Below are positions 17,401 to 29,314 of a stretch of DNA of 64,000 bases, piece by piece. Origin of the DNA: Bacteroidota bacterium. GTDB lineage: Bacteria; Bacteroidota; Bacteroidia; B-17B0; Aurantibacillaceae. Under the pieces are notes generated by a model. The model did no database searches. It saw only the letters and a list, made by a program, of their open reading frames with translations, and was not told the origin of the DNA. Within the stretch, counting starts at the first letter, position 1. Every line of letters starts with the position of its first letter. Made by a program: the position numbers and the translations under genes. The stretch lies in contig JAQZBQ010000011.1 in the NCBI GenBank assembly GCA_029237825.1, forward strand, positions 42,362 to 106,361. Direction: 5' to 3'.

Positions 17401-18303
17401 ATGACGAAAAGTTCAAACTGGGACGGGCAATCAAAAGCCAGGGTATTAGGATTTAAAATATTTGTTTTTATCCTGAACTCACTCGGATTGAATCCTGCAT
17501 ACTTCTTTTTGCGGATAGTAGCCTTCTATTATTTCCTATTTTCCAAACCAAATAAATACATCAAGGATTATTTCATGAAGGCTCATGGTTATTCGTCTCT
17601 CAAAGCGCGCATGGCCGTTTACAAAAATAATTTTCTACTTGGTCAAACCATCATTGATAAAGTTGCCGTAATGGCTGGTGCCAAAAACCCTTTTAAAGTC
17701 ATTCATAAAAATGGAAAAATGCTTGAAGAAATTGCATCCATTGGGAAAGGTGGTATTTTGGTAAGCGCCCATATTGGCAATTGGGAAGTAGCCGGCCAGG
17801 GTTTAAACCGATTAGGGACGCCTTTCAATATCCTGATGTACGCCAACGAAAAGGAAGATGTAAAACAATACATGGATGGGGTGATGAAAGAGAAAAAAAT
17901 AAACATCATTGCCATTGATGAAGAAACCAAAAGTCATATCATTGAATTGCACAGGGCATTCAGTAACAACGAACTGGTTGTAATGCATGGCGACCGTTTC
18001 CGGGACGGAGCTAAAACCCTAACTACGAATTTTTTTGGCCGCCCCGCGAAGTTCCCGGCGGGTCCGTTTATTATGGCTGCAAAATTTGGCGTACCGCTTT
18101 GTATTGCCTTTGCCGTTAAAACCGACAAGCATACTTATGAATTTTCAATCGAGGAACCCATTCAGGTTCAGAGGGTGCGCGGAGAACAGCAGCTCGAAAA
18201 AGTTTGCATGGAACTGTTACAGCAATATGTTGTTCATGTTGAACTGATGGCAAAAAAATACCCGCACCAATGGTTTAATTACTACGATTTCTGGAAACTA
18301 TAA
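17401..18303 (+). CDS. LpxL/HtrB-like lysophospholipid acyltransferase
   Basis: About 300 residues. An N-terminal hydrophobic segment (LGFKIFVFILNSLGLN) anchors it, followed by the HxxxxD/E-type acyltransferase motif in SAHIGNWEVAGQGL near residue 125 and VMHGDRFRDGAK. Such enzymes in flexirubin and aryl-polyene clusters join the polyene acid to its lipid partner. I start at ATG 17401; an in-frame TTG at 17371 lies inside the terminator stem and would add an implausible leader. Its separation from ACP by a terminator suggests partial readthrough or its own weak promoter. Confidence 0.8.
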   Translation: MTKSSNWDGQSKARVLGFKIFVFILNSLGLNPAYFFLRIVAFYYFLFSKPNKYIKDYFMKAHGYSSLKARMAVYKNNFLLGQTIIDKVAVMAGAKNPFKVIHKNGKMLEEIASIGKGGILVSAHIGNWEVAGQGLNRLGTPFNILMYANEKEDVKQYMDGVMKEKKINIIAIDEETKSHIIELHRAFSNNELVVMHGDRFRDGAKTLTTNFFGRPAKFPAGPFIMAAKFGVPLCIAFAVKTDKHTYEFSIEEPIQVQRVRGEQQLEKVCMELLQQYVVHVELMAKKYPHQWFNYYDFWKL

Positions 18304-18386
18304 GTTAAAATGCAATCGGCTGTTTTCTTTTTTTTGTATTATTACATATCAAAACGCCTCCACTTAATTTTTTAAAAACAACCATC

Positions 18387-19804
18387 ATGAAATCAATCGC
18401 ACTGTTATTTTATGGAATCTTATTGTGTTTGCCGCTTTCTCATAAATTACAAGCGCAATGCCAAACCAGCATTACCGCACTCAATACAGCGATTGGCAAT
18501 AATGGGACAGCGACCATTACCACCGTTACAACAGGAACTACTAACCCGATGTTTCTCACTGATAACTGGCAGGTTACGCCAGGTACAACCCAGAATAATC
18601 AGAATGGGCAGTTCCAATTTTTTGCAAACGGCACTTACACCGTGTGTTTAACTATCATAGATTCCTTATATGGATGCATATCTAATGAATATTGCACCCA
18701 TGTTACAATCAGTAACTTAGCCTCATCAACTTGCCATGCCGCATTTACGGCCTATACCGACAGTAATTGCGTAACTCATTTCCAAAACACATTCTACCGG
18801 GAGCGGACTAAGCTACCGGTGGAAAATTGACAGCGTGTACCTTTATTCTGCCAATCCATCCGCAAGCTTAATAAATGGGAGCCATCAAGTACTTCTGGAA
18901 GCTTATAATGGTAGCCAGCTGTGTGATACCATTATTCAAACGATCTATGTTGGATGCAGCGGAACGAATACACTTTCGTGCTCGTCCGATTTTACATACT
19001 ACGTGGATTCCTGTGTTACACACTTCTATCAAACTTCAACCGGAAACAATTTAAGCTTTGAATGGTACCAGGTTACCAATCAGGGGACAACCTTATTGAG
19101 TACATCCCCAAACCCTGCATTGAATTTATTGCAAGGTTACAATGAAATACATTTAGCTACATTTTCAAACGGCGCCTTTTGCGATTCAGCTGTAAAGATC
19201 ATCAACGTCAATTGTCCAGGACCTCCATTAGGATGTCTCGCAGTTTCACATTTCTTCATGTTTGCCGATTCTGTGAATCCCGCAAGTGGCAATTACTTTG
19301 CCTATAATACATCCTACGGATCAGAAACCATGTCTTACTTATGGAATTTCGGCGACGGTACTACTTCAACACAACAGTACCCATTCCATCAATACGCTGT
19401 ACCAGGATCAATACATAATCTGCCTGACCGTGACTTCAACCGAAGGAACAGTTACTTGCTCCGATATGTTTTGCGATTCTTCCAGCGTGCAAAAAACGGC
19501 TTCGTTCCTAATGAGCCAGATGAATGTGGTGCCACAAACAACCGCCGGCATTAAAGAAATCAGGGATGCGCTTACCGTACAAGTGTTTCCGAACCCTATC
19601 AACGATTACCTCGCGATTAAAACTACCACAACTAATGGTTTTACTTTCCAGTTAATCAATTCATTCGGACAAATAACCGTTCAGGGAAGTTCAAAGGCTC
19701 CGGAATTATTAATAAACACGGATTCCCTTAAACAGGGTTTTTATACGCTTCGTATAAGTGAGGAGATGGGAACTGGCATCCAATCCTTCAAGCTGGTCAA
19801 ATAA
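18387..19804 (+). pseudogene. T9SS-secreted PKD-like protein, interrupted by two +1 frameshifts
   Basis: The reading frame runs through all three + frames. The first part starts with a signal peptide (LLFYGILLCLPLSHKLQAQ); the second contains a PKD segment (YLWNFGDGTTSTQQYP); the third ends with a type A sorting domain (VQVFPNPINDYLAIK to the C-terminal Lys). One extra base near 18791-18795 and one near 19405-19410 restore the frame. Two internal repeats of ~80 residues support this: CVTHFQNTSTGSGLSY in the repaired first copy matches CVTHFYQTSTGNNLSF in the second. It may be a real decayed gene or two sequencing errors. It follows the acyltransferase gene but has no sign of belonging to the pigment pathway. 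Confidence 0.85.
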
Positions 19805-19821
19805 TTAAAATATTACCCAAT

Positions 19822-19851
19822 AAAAAAGCCGTTTAATTAAACGGCTTTTTT
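19822..19851 (+). terminator. Intrinsic terminator
   Basis: AAAAAAGCCGTTT and AAACGGCTTTTTT form a perfect 13-bp stem with an AATT loop, 17 bp after the stop of the PKD gene. The remaining sequence to 20080 shows no gene or repeat that I recognise. Confidence 0.9.
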
Positions 19852-20080
19852 ATTGAATTTGATTTGGCTACACCGTATCCCATCTATCGCTCATGCTTAG
19901 ATGTCGGCTTGTGGTGATATAAAATTACTTCACGAGCCGCGCTTTAACCGGTAATTTTTTTTAATCGGTTTATTTTGATGCCGAAAAGGTACTTTGCTTA
20001 GTTAAAAATGTTTTTTAACCTATAATTATAATACTTGAATTTCCATCTCAGCATTTCCATTGTCGTCTGCGTTATAATAT

Positions 20081-20440
20081 TTAACACTTACGTTTCTTGT
20101 TTATTATAATTTGAAATTCGTCAGCCTTCTTTTTCGATCTTCGGGACTTTTTTTGAGCTACAAGAATAGCATCGTTAAATAAAGGATAATATTTTCCATC
20201 GCCTTCCGCTGCCTTTATAATATCACGATCTATTTTACAGATTTCGTATCCTTTGCCAAAACATATTAACGTGTCACATGTTCCGGAATTATTAAAATGA
20301 TAGGTATTATACCCTAGCTTTCCTAAAGTGAAAATAGATTTTTTTCCGCCGTGTCTGGACACATATATTTTTGAATTCTGTGCTAATGTTTCTCCAAGTA
20401 TGAAGAAGCAGGAAAAAGAAATTAAAATGAAGAATTTCAT
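20081..20440 (-). CDS. Small secreted protein of unknown function
   Basis: 119 residues when started at ATG 20440, which gives a good signal peptide (MKFFILISFSCFFILGETLAQ); an in-frame ATG at 20485 would put 15 extra residues before it. The mature part is basic, with a pattern KIYVSRHGGKKSIFTLG and a C-terminal KKSRRSKKKADEF. Two Cys (in GTCDTLICFG) could pair. I recognise no family. It is on the same strand as groEL but lies beyond its terminator. Confidence 0.55.
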   Translation of the reverse strand: MKFFILISFSCFFILGETLAQNSKIYVSRHGGKKSIFTLGKLGYNTYHFNNSGTCDTLICFGKGYEICKIDRDIIKAAEGDGKYYPLFNDAILVAQKKSRRSKKKADEFQIIINKKRKC

Positions 20441-20522
20441 CGTTAATATTTTTATAAAAGGTAAATAATAATTTTCCAAATCCAATCATATGCGTTATTG
20501 ATTTCAACAAAAAGTAGAAAAT

Positions 20523-20552
20523 AAAAAAACGCCCCACATTACTGTGAGGCGT
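20523..20552 (-). terminator. Terminator of the groESL operon
   Basis: On the minus strand, a 10-bp stem with one G-U pair (ACGCCTCACA / TGTGGGGCGT) around a GTAA loop is followed by seven T. It begins about 22 bp after the groEL stop. Confidence 0.85.
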
Positions 20553-20574
20553 CTTCATACTCATTAGGAAACGA

Positions 20575-22224
<1,650 letters not shown>

Positions 22225-22308
22225 TTAATAGTTAGTTGTTTGTTGTTGTGTATTTTGTTATTCGTTGTTTATCGTTTTTGCTACTTATTATCAGCAACAA
22301 TAAACAAA

Positions 22309-22599
22309 CTAAATGATAGCGTAGATATCGCTTTCACGCATGATTAACATGTCTTTACCGTCAACCTGTATTTCAGTCCCGGCGTATTTACCATATAACA
22401 CGGTATCACCCACTTTAACAGTCATTGGCTCATCCACTTTGCCATTACCTACAGCAATTACTTTACCTTTCATTGGCTTTTCCTTTGCTGTGTCTGGAAT
22501 GATTAATCCACCCGCTGTTTTTGTTTCTGCAGGAGCCGCTTCAACCAATACTCTATCGGCTAAAGGCTTTACATTTACGTTTGTACTTGTTTTTGCCAT
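22309..22599 (-). CDS. groES: Co-chaperonin GroES
   Basis: 96 residues from ATG 22599 ([20 protein letters not shown]), ending [13 protein letters not shown]. The mobile loop [18 protein letters not shown] and [12 protein letters not shown] are typical. A longer in-frame start at 22665 adds 22 residues not found in the family, so it is rejected. The 190 bp upstream hold no CIRCE element that I can find. Confidence 0.97.
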   Translation of the reverse strand: MAKTSTNVNVKPLADRVLVEAAPAETKTAGGLIIPDTAKEKPMKGKVIAVGNGKVDEPMTVKVGDTVLYGKYAGTEIQVDGKDMLIMRESDIYAII

Positions 22600-22790
22600 A
22601 ATTATGTGATTTTTATAAATTAAATTTTTTACGGTCAGTGATTGTCTAAAAATGTGCCAAAGCATTCCTTATTGAAAAGCCGTACAATATGACAGTTTTT
22701 GTTAAAAATATGGTGTAATTTTTGGCAGTTTGTGGCAGATTTAGTGAGAAACTCAACAATTTAGCGCCATCCGGCTTTCAACGCTACAGT

Positions 22791-23786
22791 TTACGACCCG
22801 TAAATAAGAATCTCTGTTGCCCCAAATCCGTAATTTTTATAAGGCGCGTCCTGGTACGAAACACCGTCTACAGATTTCAAAATTCCAATAATTTCCTGTT
22901 TCAGTTTGCCATTCCCGACCCCGTGTATTGCAATAAGCTTTCGAATCCCATTGCTCAGGCAATATTCCATTTCCCGCTCAAACCGCTCCAATTGAATGTT
23001 TAATATCTGCGCGTTCGTCATTCCGCTGTGTGAATCAACAAGTTCCTCAATGTGAAGGTCAATTTCCCGGGTAAGATCCTTAATGCGTTGCTTGGCGATC
23101 GACTTCTTCTGTGGCTGTTTAAATTCCTTGATGGATTTTAAACGCGTTAAATCCTCCGGCCTTAAAGTTTGCTCAATAATTTCCTTATCCAGGAAGTTTT
23201 CTTTTAAAATATAGGCGTAAACCTTAAACTTAAATTCATTGTGCTCAATTAATGAGGACTGCGAAATGATTTTTTCGTTGATATAAAGAATCTCGGCCAG
23301 CGGAATCTGTGATTTGTAATGCATGTTCTTGTAAAACAAACATTCAATTTTATGGTACACAAATTCCTGAAAAAAATTCTTCTTTACCTGTTTTAAAAAC
23401 ACCTTTTGATAAGCGCCCAACTCACCGTGCTTTAAAGTCTGAAAATATTCACTGTCTTTAACCGAATAAGTAAAAGATACATTATAGGAGGAGGAATTAA
23501 ACAGGTAAAACTTGTAATCGCTCACCAGCATTGGCATATCATGATCAGGTTCAATGATAAAGTAGATGGAATCAGAAAGAATGGTCTCGAGTTCCATTTC
23601 AATGTTTTCTACTTCTGGGTTAAGGATGAGTTCGGTATGGATGGGAACCAGCTGACGGCATAAATACGGGATTTCAAAACCATCCTGTACCTCTACAAAG
23701 ACTGTGTCTTTATCTTTAAAGCGAGTAATAACGCCCTCGCCTACCTCATTTAAAAATCTTACTTTATCGCCAATCCGTAATTTCAT
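22791..23786 (-). CDS. DUF2027 and Smr domain protein
   Basis: 331 residues. The N-terminus (KLRIGDKVRFLNEVGEGVITRF) is a small SH3-like segment, then a DUF2027 beta-rich domain to ~225, and the C-terminal ~85 residues form an Smr domain with EIDLHIEEL and LIAIHGVGNGKLKQEI (the HGxGxG-type motif). Smr domains are nucleases or nucleic acid binders; this combination occurs in Bacteroidota and its role is not established. It is the last gene of the run 31051 to 22791, 3 bp after ComEC. Confidence 0.82.
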   Translation of the reverse strand: MKLRIGDKVRFLNEVGEGVITRFKDKDTVFVEVQDGFEIPYLCRQLVPIHTELILNPEVENIEMELETILSDSIYFIIEPDHDMPMLVSDYKFYLFNSSSYNVSFTYSVKDSEYFQTLKHGELGAYQKVFLKQVKKNFFQEFVYHKIECLFYKNMHYKSQIPLAEILYINEKIISQSSLIEHNEFKFKVYAYILKENFLDKEIIEQTLRPEDLTRLKSIKEFKQPQKKSIAKQRIKDLTREIDLHIEELVDSHSGMTNAQILNIQLERFEREMEYCLSNGIRKLIAIHGVGNGKLKQEIIGILKSVDGVSYQDAPYKNYGFGATEILIYGS

Positions 23787-23789
23787 AAC

Positions 23790-25835
23790 TTATAATTTGA
23801 TCTGAATTGCACCAGTCTCGCGGATTGAAATGAACCGTAGGCCCAGAACTTTACACTGCTTTTTCAATTTCCGTACAAAGTTAGAACTGTTAGAACAATC
23901 TGCAATGATCAGCGCTTCGCTTTTAACGTTTGTTGTAAGCGGCAGTTCGGTGTTATGGCTGACAAGAATGTAATCCGACAATACATTACTGGAAGTTGGC
24001 ATTTCCTTATTTAACCACGTAAATGAATGCTTCTTCGTGCACCAGGAATAAGTCCGAACCGAATCCATCTTCAGCAAAGGAATTGTCAGTAAATAAGGCT
24101 TTATATAACGCTGGAATTCATCCGGAGCCAACTGATCAAAACTGCCAAACACTTTACCACCTTGCCTGATCATAAACACTGGCTTATTCTTCACATGGAA
24201 AACCACAAACTCATCGTCGTGCAATTTTACATATTGGTTAAATAAGGTTCCGGAAAGCCAGAAGATTATGGCTATGCCGGCTAATACAACGCTTGTAAAT
24301 TGCCGCCGTTCAATAATTAATAAAACCAAAATTAAAACCACAACGCAGCAAACCACATCGAACGTTGAAAATGAAATATTATCAACAAAACCCCAACCTG
24401 GTACGTCCGTAAGGCTGGCAACCCATAACATGAACGCCGTGGCTGAATTGAGGATTGTAACGAATACCTGGCTTATAATAGCCACCTTACTAAAAACCAA
24501 AACGAATACAGCAAGTGCCATATTTAATAAACTAACAGGAATTACAATCAGATTGGTCACCACAAACCACGTTGGAAACTGGTGAAAATAAAATAGAGAC
24601 ACGGGAAGCGTAAAAACCGTGGCGGCAACCGACATGAGGACTAAAGCCCAAAACCACTGCGGGATCCAATGATCAAATGCATGGATCCTGCTTAAAATAG
24701 GATACAAATACATGATGCCAAGTACAGCCGTATAACTCAATAAAAACCCTGCATCACCTACTAAATTAGGGCTATACAATAGCAACAGAAATGCCGACAG
24801 AAGTAATGTGTTAAATGAATTACCCCGCTTGTAAAAGGTCTGACCAATGATCACCAGACTTAGCATCAATACCGCCCTCAGAACCGAAGGTGAAAAGCCG
24901 GTAATGCCAACAAAAAAAAGAAGCGACAAAATAACACATAGGCATTTCAATTTTTTATACCTGTCCGACTTATCCAACTTTGAAAAAATAAAAATCAAAA
25001 GCGTGTAGAGCACGCCAGTATGCATTCCTGAAACGGATAAAATATGAAGGGTGCCGGAATGGGTAAAACTTGTCATGATACCGTCGTCAATTTCTTCATC
25101 ATAACCCATCAATAACGCTGCACAAATGGAAAATGCATCATGCGACAATCCGCTACTTCTTAAAACACTCACCAGGTAAGCTTTCGTTTGAAGTCCGACA
25201 AAGGCCAATGAAAATGCGCTTTTTAAATTAGGGACAATATTCACTTGGCCACGCGTCGCGTAAACCGTATGAAAGACATTACGCTCTTCCAGGTATGTTT
25301 TATAATCAAACTCATGCGGATTTTTAGGTGGACTAATAGCCACAAATTTTGAATTAACCAGCAGGTGATTACCCGGCGAAAGTTGAAGGGAGCTGTCCTT
25401 CTTTAGGTAAAGCAATACCGAACCCTTCGTGTATTTCCATGCGTCATGGTCTTTTATACTCAATAGCTTTAAGGAAACTTTTGTGGTTTTATCGGATTCG
25501 ACGGGGAGCTCATCAACTACGCCAAGAAAGGTATCGGTTGAGCCATTGACAAAGTGCGTGTAATGATCGTAGTGATTCTTCTCATTAAAAGAGAACGAAA
25601 TCTGAAAAGCAAGAACAAACAAAAACAGATTTACACTAAGAATGTATATTACCTTTTTGAAGTAAAAAACCGGCTTATAAAATTTCTGAAATAAAAATGC
25701 AATCGCCAGGATTATAAAAGCAATGACACAAAGCGCGGAAATGTTTTGAGGAATGCCTATATACCTGGCACACAAAATCCCGGCAAGATACGGAAACAGG
25801 ATTTTTAAAAAGGGTATCGCTTTAAAGTTGATCAC
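23790..25835 (-). CDS. ComEC/Rec2-type DNA uptake channel
   Basis: 681 residues with about ten hydrophobic helices. The N-terminal domain is followed by the Competence domain with LHILSVSGMHTGVLYTLL, the family signature. The C-terminal metallo-beta-lactamase-like half is reduced: the last ~150 residues lack an HxHxDH motif that I can see, as in other Bacteroidota ComEC. It transports single-stranded DNA across the inner membrane during natural transformation. 10 bp separate it from the propeller-SpoIIE gene. Confidence 0.85.
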   Translation of the reverse strand: MINFKAIPFLKILFPYLAGILCARYIGIPQNISALCVIAFIILAIAFLFQKFYKPVFYFKKVIYILSVNLFLFVLAFQISFSFNEKNHYDHYTHFVNGSTDTFLGVVDELPVESDKTTKVSLKLLSIKDHDAWKYTKGSVLLYLKKDSSLQLSPGNHLLVNSKFVAISPPKNPHEFDYKTYLEERNVFHTVYATRGQVNIVPNLKSAFSLAFVGLQTKAYLVSVLRSSGLSHDAFSICAALLMGYDEEIDDGIMTSFTHSGTLHILSVSGMHTGVLYTLLIFIFSKLDKSDRYKKLKCLCVILSLLFFVGITGFSPSVLRAVLMLSLVIIGQTFYKRGNSFNTLLLSAFLLLLYSPNLVGDAGFLLSYTAVLGIMYLYPILSRIHAFDHWIPQWFWALVLMSVAATVFTLPVSLFYFHQFPTWFVVTNLIVIPVSLLNMALAVFVLVFSKVAIISQVFVTILNSATAFMLWVASLTDVPGWGFVDNISFSTFDVVCCVVVLILVLLIIERRQFTSVVLAGIAIIFWLSGTLFNQYVKLHDDEFVVFHVKNKPVFMIRQGGKVFGSFDQLAPDEFQRYIKPYLLTIPLLKMDSVRTYSWCTKKHSFTWLNKEMPTSSNVLSDYILVSHNTELPLTTNVKSEALIIADCSNSSNFVRKLKKQCKVLGLRFISIRETGAIQIKL

Positions 25836-25845
25836 CTTTTTTTGT

Positions 25846-28800
25846 TTAAACTTTTAATCCCACCAGTAAGATGTCATCCGTTTGTTCATAGCTCCTCTGC
25901 CAGTCGGCAATCTCAGCTGATAATTTTTCCTTTAAAATACCAAGCGGTAAATGGTCATTCATGAGCAGGAATTGTCGCAAGCGGGCAGGATTGTACTTTT
26001 TATTTTTTTCGCCACCAAATTGATCGGTTATACCGTCGGTAAACATCACTAAAAGATCATCCTTTTTAACAGAAATAATTTTTGACGGGATCACGCTGTC
26101 GAAATCGGCATAGCCGCCAATATTTACGTTCTCGGATACCAGGGTTATTAATTCGTTGTTTGAAATGATGTACAGCGGCCGGTTAGCATTTACATATTCG
26201 ATTGTTCCTTTGTCTTTATCAAAACACAGTAACGAAATATCAAGCCCATCGTTTATTTGATCGCCTGCATTTTGCCTTAATCGCCTGTTCACTTCCTGCC
26301 GCAAAAATTCCAGCATTTTGGATGGACTGCTCTGCACAGTGTTTTCATCTATGGATTCGTTTAAAATGCTACTGGTGATAAGCGACATAAATGCGCCAGG
26401 AACCCCGTGTCCTGTGCAATCCACAACCGCTACATAAATTAAACCATTCAGTTCCTTGATCCAATAATAGTCGCCACTTACAATATTACGTGGTTTATAA
26501 AAAATCATGTAATCGCTAAAGTAATTCTGCAAAATTCTGGCATCAGGTAAAATCGTTTGTTGGATCCGCTGTGCGTATCGAATACTGTCTGTAAGGTCTT
26601 TATTAATATCCTGGATCAAAGAATGCTGAAGTTCTATTTCGCGCTTCTTCATTTCAATTTCCGACGTGCGTGATTTAACCTGCAGCTCCAGTTTAAGCTT
26701 CTCGCGCTTCAATCGCCTTTCCCGGCTAACAACAAAGAAATATAAGAACGCCAGGGCGCCAAGCGTTACAACCAGATAGAAAATTTTTGTTTTCCAGAAT
26801 GGCGGCGTCACACTAAAGTGATAGGTAAACTCCTTGGCGTCAGAAAAATCGTTACTAAGCGAGGCCTTTACTACCAGGCTGTAATCACCCGAAGGAAGGT
26901 TACGGTAAGTAATTTCGTTGGCACTGAATAACTGGATCCAGTCTTTATCATATCCAATCAATTTATAACTGTAATTCATTTGCTTCTGATCAGCAATGTT
27001 ATCCGTATTTAAAATAAACTGAATGGAATTGTGCCTATAATCCAGGCTGAGGTTCTTTGGCATTTTATACCAATTGTAATAGCCATCAAAACTGATTGAA
27101 GAATAATCCCCCGAAACAAAAAGCGTAGAGTCCGACCAGTCCAGCGACTTATTCTCAATTAAAATGTTATTAATAAAAACATTAGGCCGTTGCTGATCTG
27201 CCGTATTCTCCGATTCAGAAAGATTTTGGTAATAGGTTAGTCCTTCAACCGATCCAATCCATATCATCCCTGAGTAATCAAACACCGCTGTGTTGGGTTT
27301 GTTATCATAGGAAGCAAAACCCTGCCCTTTGTTGTAGGACTTCACTTCCTTGATGCGATTCAGGTAACCATCCACTTTAAGTTCATTGATGCCATTATTG
27401 GAGATAAACCATGCCACATTTTCATCAAATAATATCGTATTAATACAATTGCTGCTTATCCCGTGCCGGGTCGTAATCTTCTCAAAGGTGTTGGTTTGGC
27501 CGCTTTCAAAGTAGCGTACCGGCAGGTTATTCTTAAGAATGATTGCGCCCACATCTGAACTTCCCAGCCAGATGTTCCCATTCCAATCTTTGGCCATGGT
27601 TTGGATGTTTTTAAATATTGCATACTCGTTGCTGATGTAACCGCTTTTTGGTGTGAGTCGCCACACACCGTCGTTCGAAGTGATCCATATGTCCTGGCGG
27701 TCATCTTCCAGTAAACACGATACATTAAAATTGACAAGATTGGTGATAGGAAAACTTGTTACTGAAAAAGTCAGATCCTTATTTAAAATAATCCGGTCAA
27801 TTTTAGAACTTCCCTGATAACCTACCCAAATGGCGCCATTGCTTGCTCTATAGAGGTAGGAAATGTAATTGGAAGTTAAATTATCGGATTCCTTTATCAC
27901 CTTACTTACTTTTAATTGCTTCGTGATATCTTCCCTGGCAACAATACTGATTCCTCCGCCTACGGTTCCCAATAACATGTTGCCATGCGCGTCTTCTACA
28001 ATACTCTTAATGATTGATTCGCTCACACCTTGCTCCCAAAAACACCGCTCAAACTTTTGGTTCTTAAACCGGAATGCGCCGCCTCCATAAGTTCCCACCC
28101 ATATTGCACTATCCGATGCGCTCATCAGACTCACAACTTTTTCTTCTTCCAGCCCGGATTTTTGATCGTAACTTAACGAACTGCGGTTATTCATTACAAC
28201 AAGCCCGTCATTAAGGGTACCCACCCATAAATTCTGAAATTTATCCTGTTTAAAACATAAAGGATTGTTTCCAAAAAACCCCTGGCCGTTACTTAACCAT
28301 AAAATATTTCTGGAATTGTAATCATTCTCGTTCGTGTTTTTGTCGAGTGCTACTTTTAAAAACCCAAACCCGTCGGTTGCCAGGTAAATGTTGCCATCGT
28401 CATCTTTAGCAATGTCAATAAAACGATTGATGCTTTCAATACCCTGAATAATTGAATCGAACTCAAGGTAATCGGCATTAAAGCCTGCACTATTGATGAA
28501 ATCAAATTTGAGTTCCGCCAGGCCGTTATTCCAGTCACTCACCAGCAAATTCTTTTTACGGTCAAACTCAATGCAGTACAAGGCATCGCTTTTAAATAAA
28601 TTAGAAGAGTTAAAATTGACGATGCGAACGAGTTTATTTTTAATGGTGGTGGAGGCCACCGAATTCTGAATCAGAACAAATTTTGGGATCTTGGTTGAAA
28701 TATTTTTCTCGATAAAAAACAATCCCTTTTTGATGGTCGAAATCCAGATGTTCCCGTCCTCATCAATTTCTGCGTCGGTCGGACCCTGGGATGTAATGTT

Positions 28801-29262
28801 TGGGATTGGTATGGAGTCCAAAGTAAAATCTGCCCGGTTTATATCAAGCAGGTAGTAACCTTTTGTCGTAATAATGTGAAGGATCCCCTTTTCGTGTAGT
28901 ATTTTCCTGACGTTGCCGGTAACCTTCCGGTAAATGTCCCGCTCATCTATTTTATTCCCCGTATAGGCGCATAGCCCTTTTTTGGTTCCAATGAATAAAA
29001 TATCATGCGAAAACTTTAGGGATACAATTTCGTTCGAGGGTAATCCGCTGGTTGTAGTAAAGTTTTCAAAATCCTTTCCGTTAAATTTTGAGAGACCATA
29101 ATTGGTGGCAAGCCAAAGGTTACCATAATTATCCTGTTCAATCTGTCTAACGGTAGATTGCCCTAAACCTTCTTTAACCGAAAATTTTTGAAGGTTCATT
29201 TTCTGTGAATACCCAATAAGTGTAATCCACATCAATAACGCTATTAAGTAGTTTGTTCTCAC
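25846..29262 (-). CDS. Two-component-regulator-propeller sensor with SpoIIE/PP2C phosphatase
   Basis: 1138 residues. A signal peptide and ~690 residues of Reg_prop beta-propeller repeats (patterns such as DNYGNLWLATNYGLSKFNG) form the periplasmic sensor, then a Y_Y_Y domain (~745-810) with YSYKLIGYDKDWIQL, one membrane helix (~818-838), a coiled coil (~843-885) and a SpoIIE-type PP2C domain with SGDYYWIKELNGLIYVAVVDCTGHGVPGAFMS. It should read a periplasmic ligand and dephosphorylate a Ser/Thr target in the cytoplasm. No anti-sigma partner gene is adjacent. Confidence 0.87.
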   Translation of the reverse strand: MRTNYLIALLMWITLIGYSQKMNLQKFSVKEGLGQSTVRQIEQDNYGNLWLATNYGLSKFNGKDFENFTTTSGLPSNEIVSLKFSHDILFIGTKKGLCAYTGNKIDERDIYRKVTGNVRKILHEKGILHIITTKGYYLLDINRADFTLDSIPIPNITSQGPTDAEIDEDGNIWISTIKKGLFFIEKNISTKIPKFVLIQNSVASTTIKNKLVRIVNFNSSNLFKSDALYCIEFDRKKNLLVSDWNNGLAELKFDFINSAGFNADYLEFDSIIQGIESINRFIDIAKDDDGNIYLATDGFGFLKVALDKNTNENDYNSRNILWLSNGQGFFGNNPLCFKQDKFQNLWVGTLNDGLVVMNNRSSLSYDQKSGLEEEKVVSLMSASDSAIWVGTYGGGAFRFKNQKFERCFWEQGVSESIIKSIVEDAHGNMLLGTVGGGISIVAREDITKQLKVSKVIKESDNLTSNYISYLYRASNGAIWVGYQGSSKIDRIILNKDLTFSVTSFPITNLVNFNVSCLLEDDRQDIWITSNDGVWRLTPKSGYISNEYAIFKNIQTMAKDWNGNIWLGSSDVGAIILKNNLPVRYFESGQTNTFEKITTRHGISSNCINTILFDENVAWFISNNGINELKVDGYLNRIKEVKSYNKGQGFASYDNKPNTAVFDYSGMIWIGSVEGLTYYQNLSESENTADQQRPNVFINNILIENKSLDWSDSTLFVSGDYSSISFDGYYNWYKMPKNLSLDYRHNSIQFILNTDNIADQKQMNYSYKLIGYDKDWIQLFSANEITYRNLPSGDYSLVVKASLSNDFSDAKEFTYHFSVTPPFWKTKIFYLVVTLGALAFLYFFVVSRERRLKREKLKLELQVKSRTSEIEMKKREIELQHSLIQDINKDLTDSIRYAQRIQQTILPDARILQNYFSDYMIFYKPRNIVSGDYYWIKELNGLIYVAVVDCTGHGVPGAFMSLITSSILNESIDENTVQSSPSKMLEFLRQEVNRRLRQNAGDQINDGLDISLLCFDKDKGTIEYVNANRPLYIISNNELITLVSENVNIGGYADFDSVIPSKIISVKKDDLLVMFTDGITDQFGGEKNKKYNPARLRQFLLMNDHLPLGILKEKLSAEIADWQRSYEQTDDILLVGLKV

Positions 29263-29314
29263 AGATTTACCCTATACAAGATTAGCAAAATTATGCTGAT
29301 AAAACAGCTTTTTC

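Noticed and set aside
22600..22790. CIRCE element or sigma-54 promoter upstream of groES
   Set aside because: No TTAGCACTC-N9-GAGTGCTAA; a TGGCAC occurs but without the GC at the correct distance.
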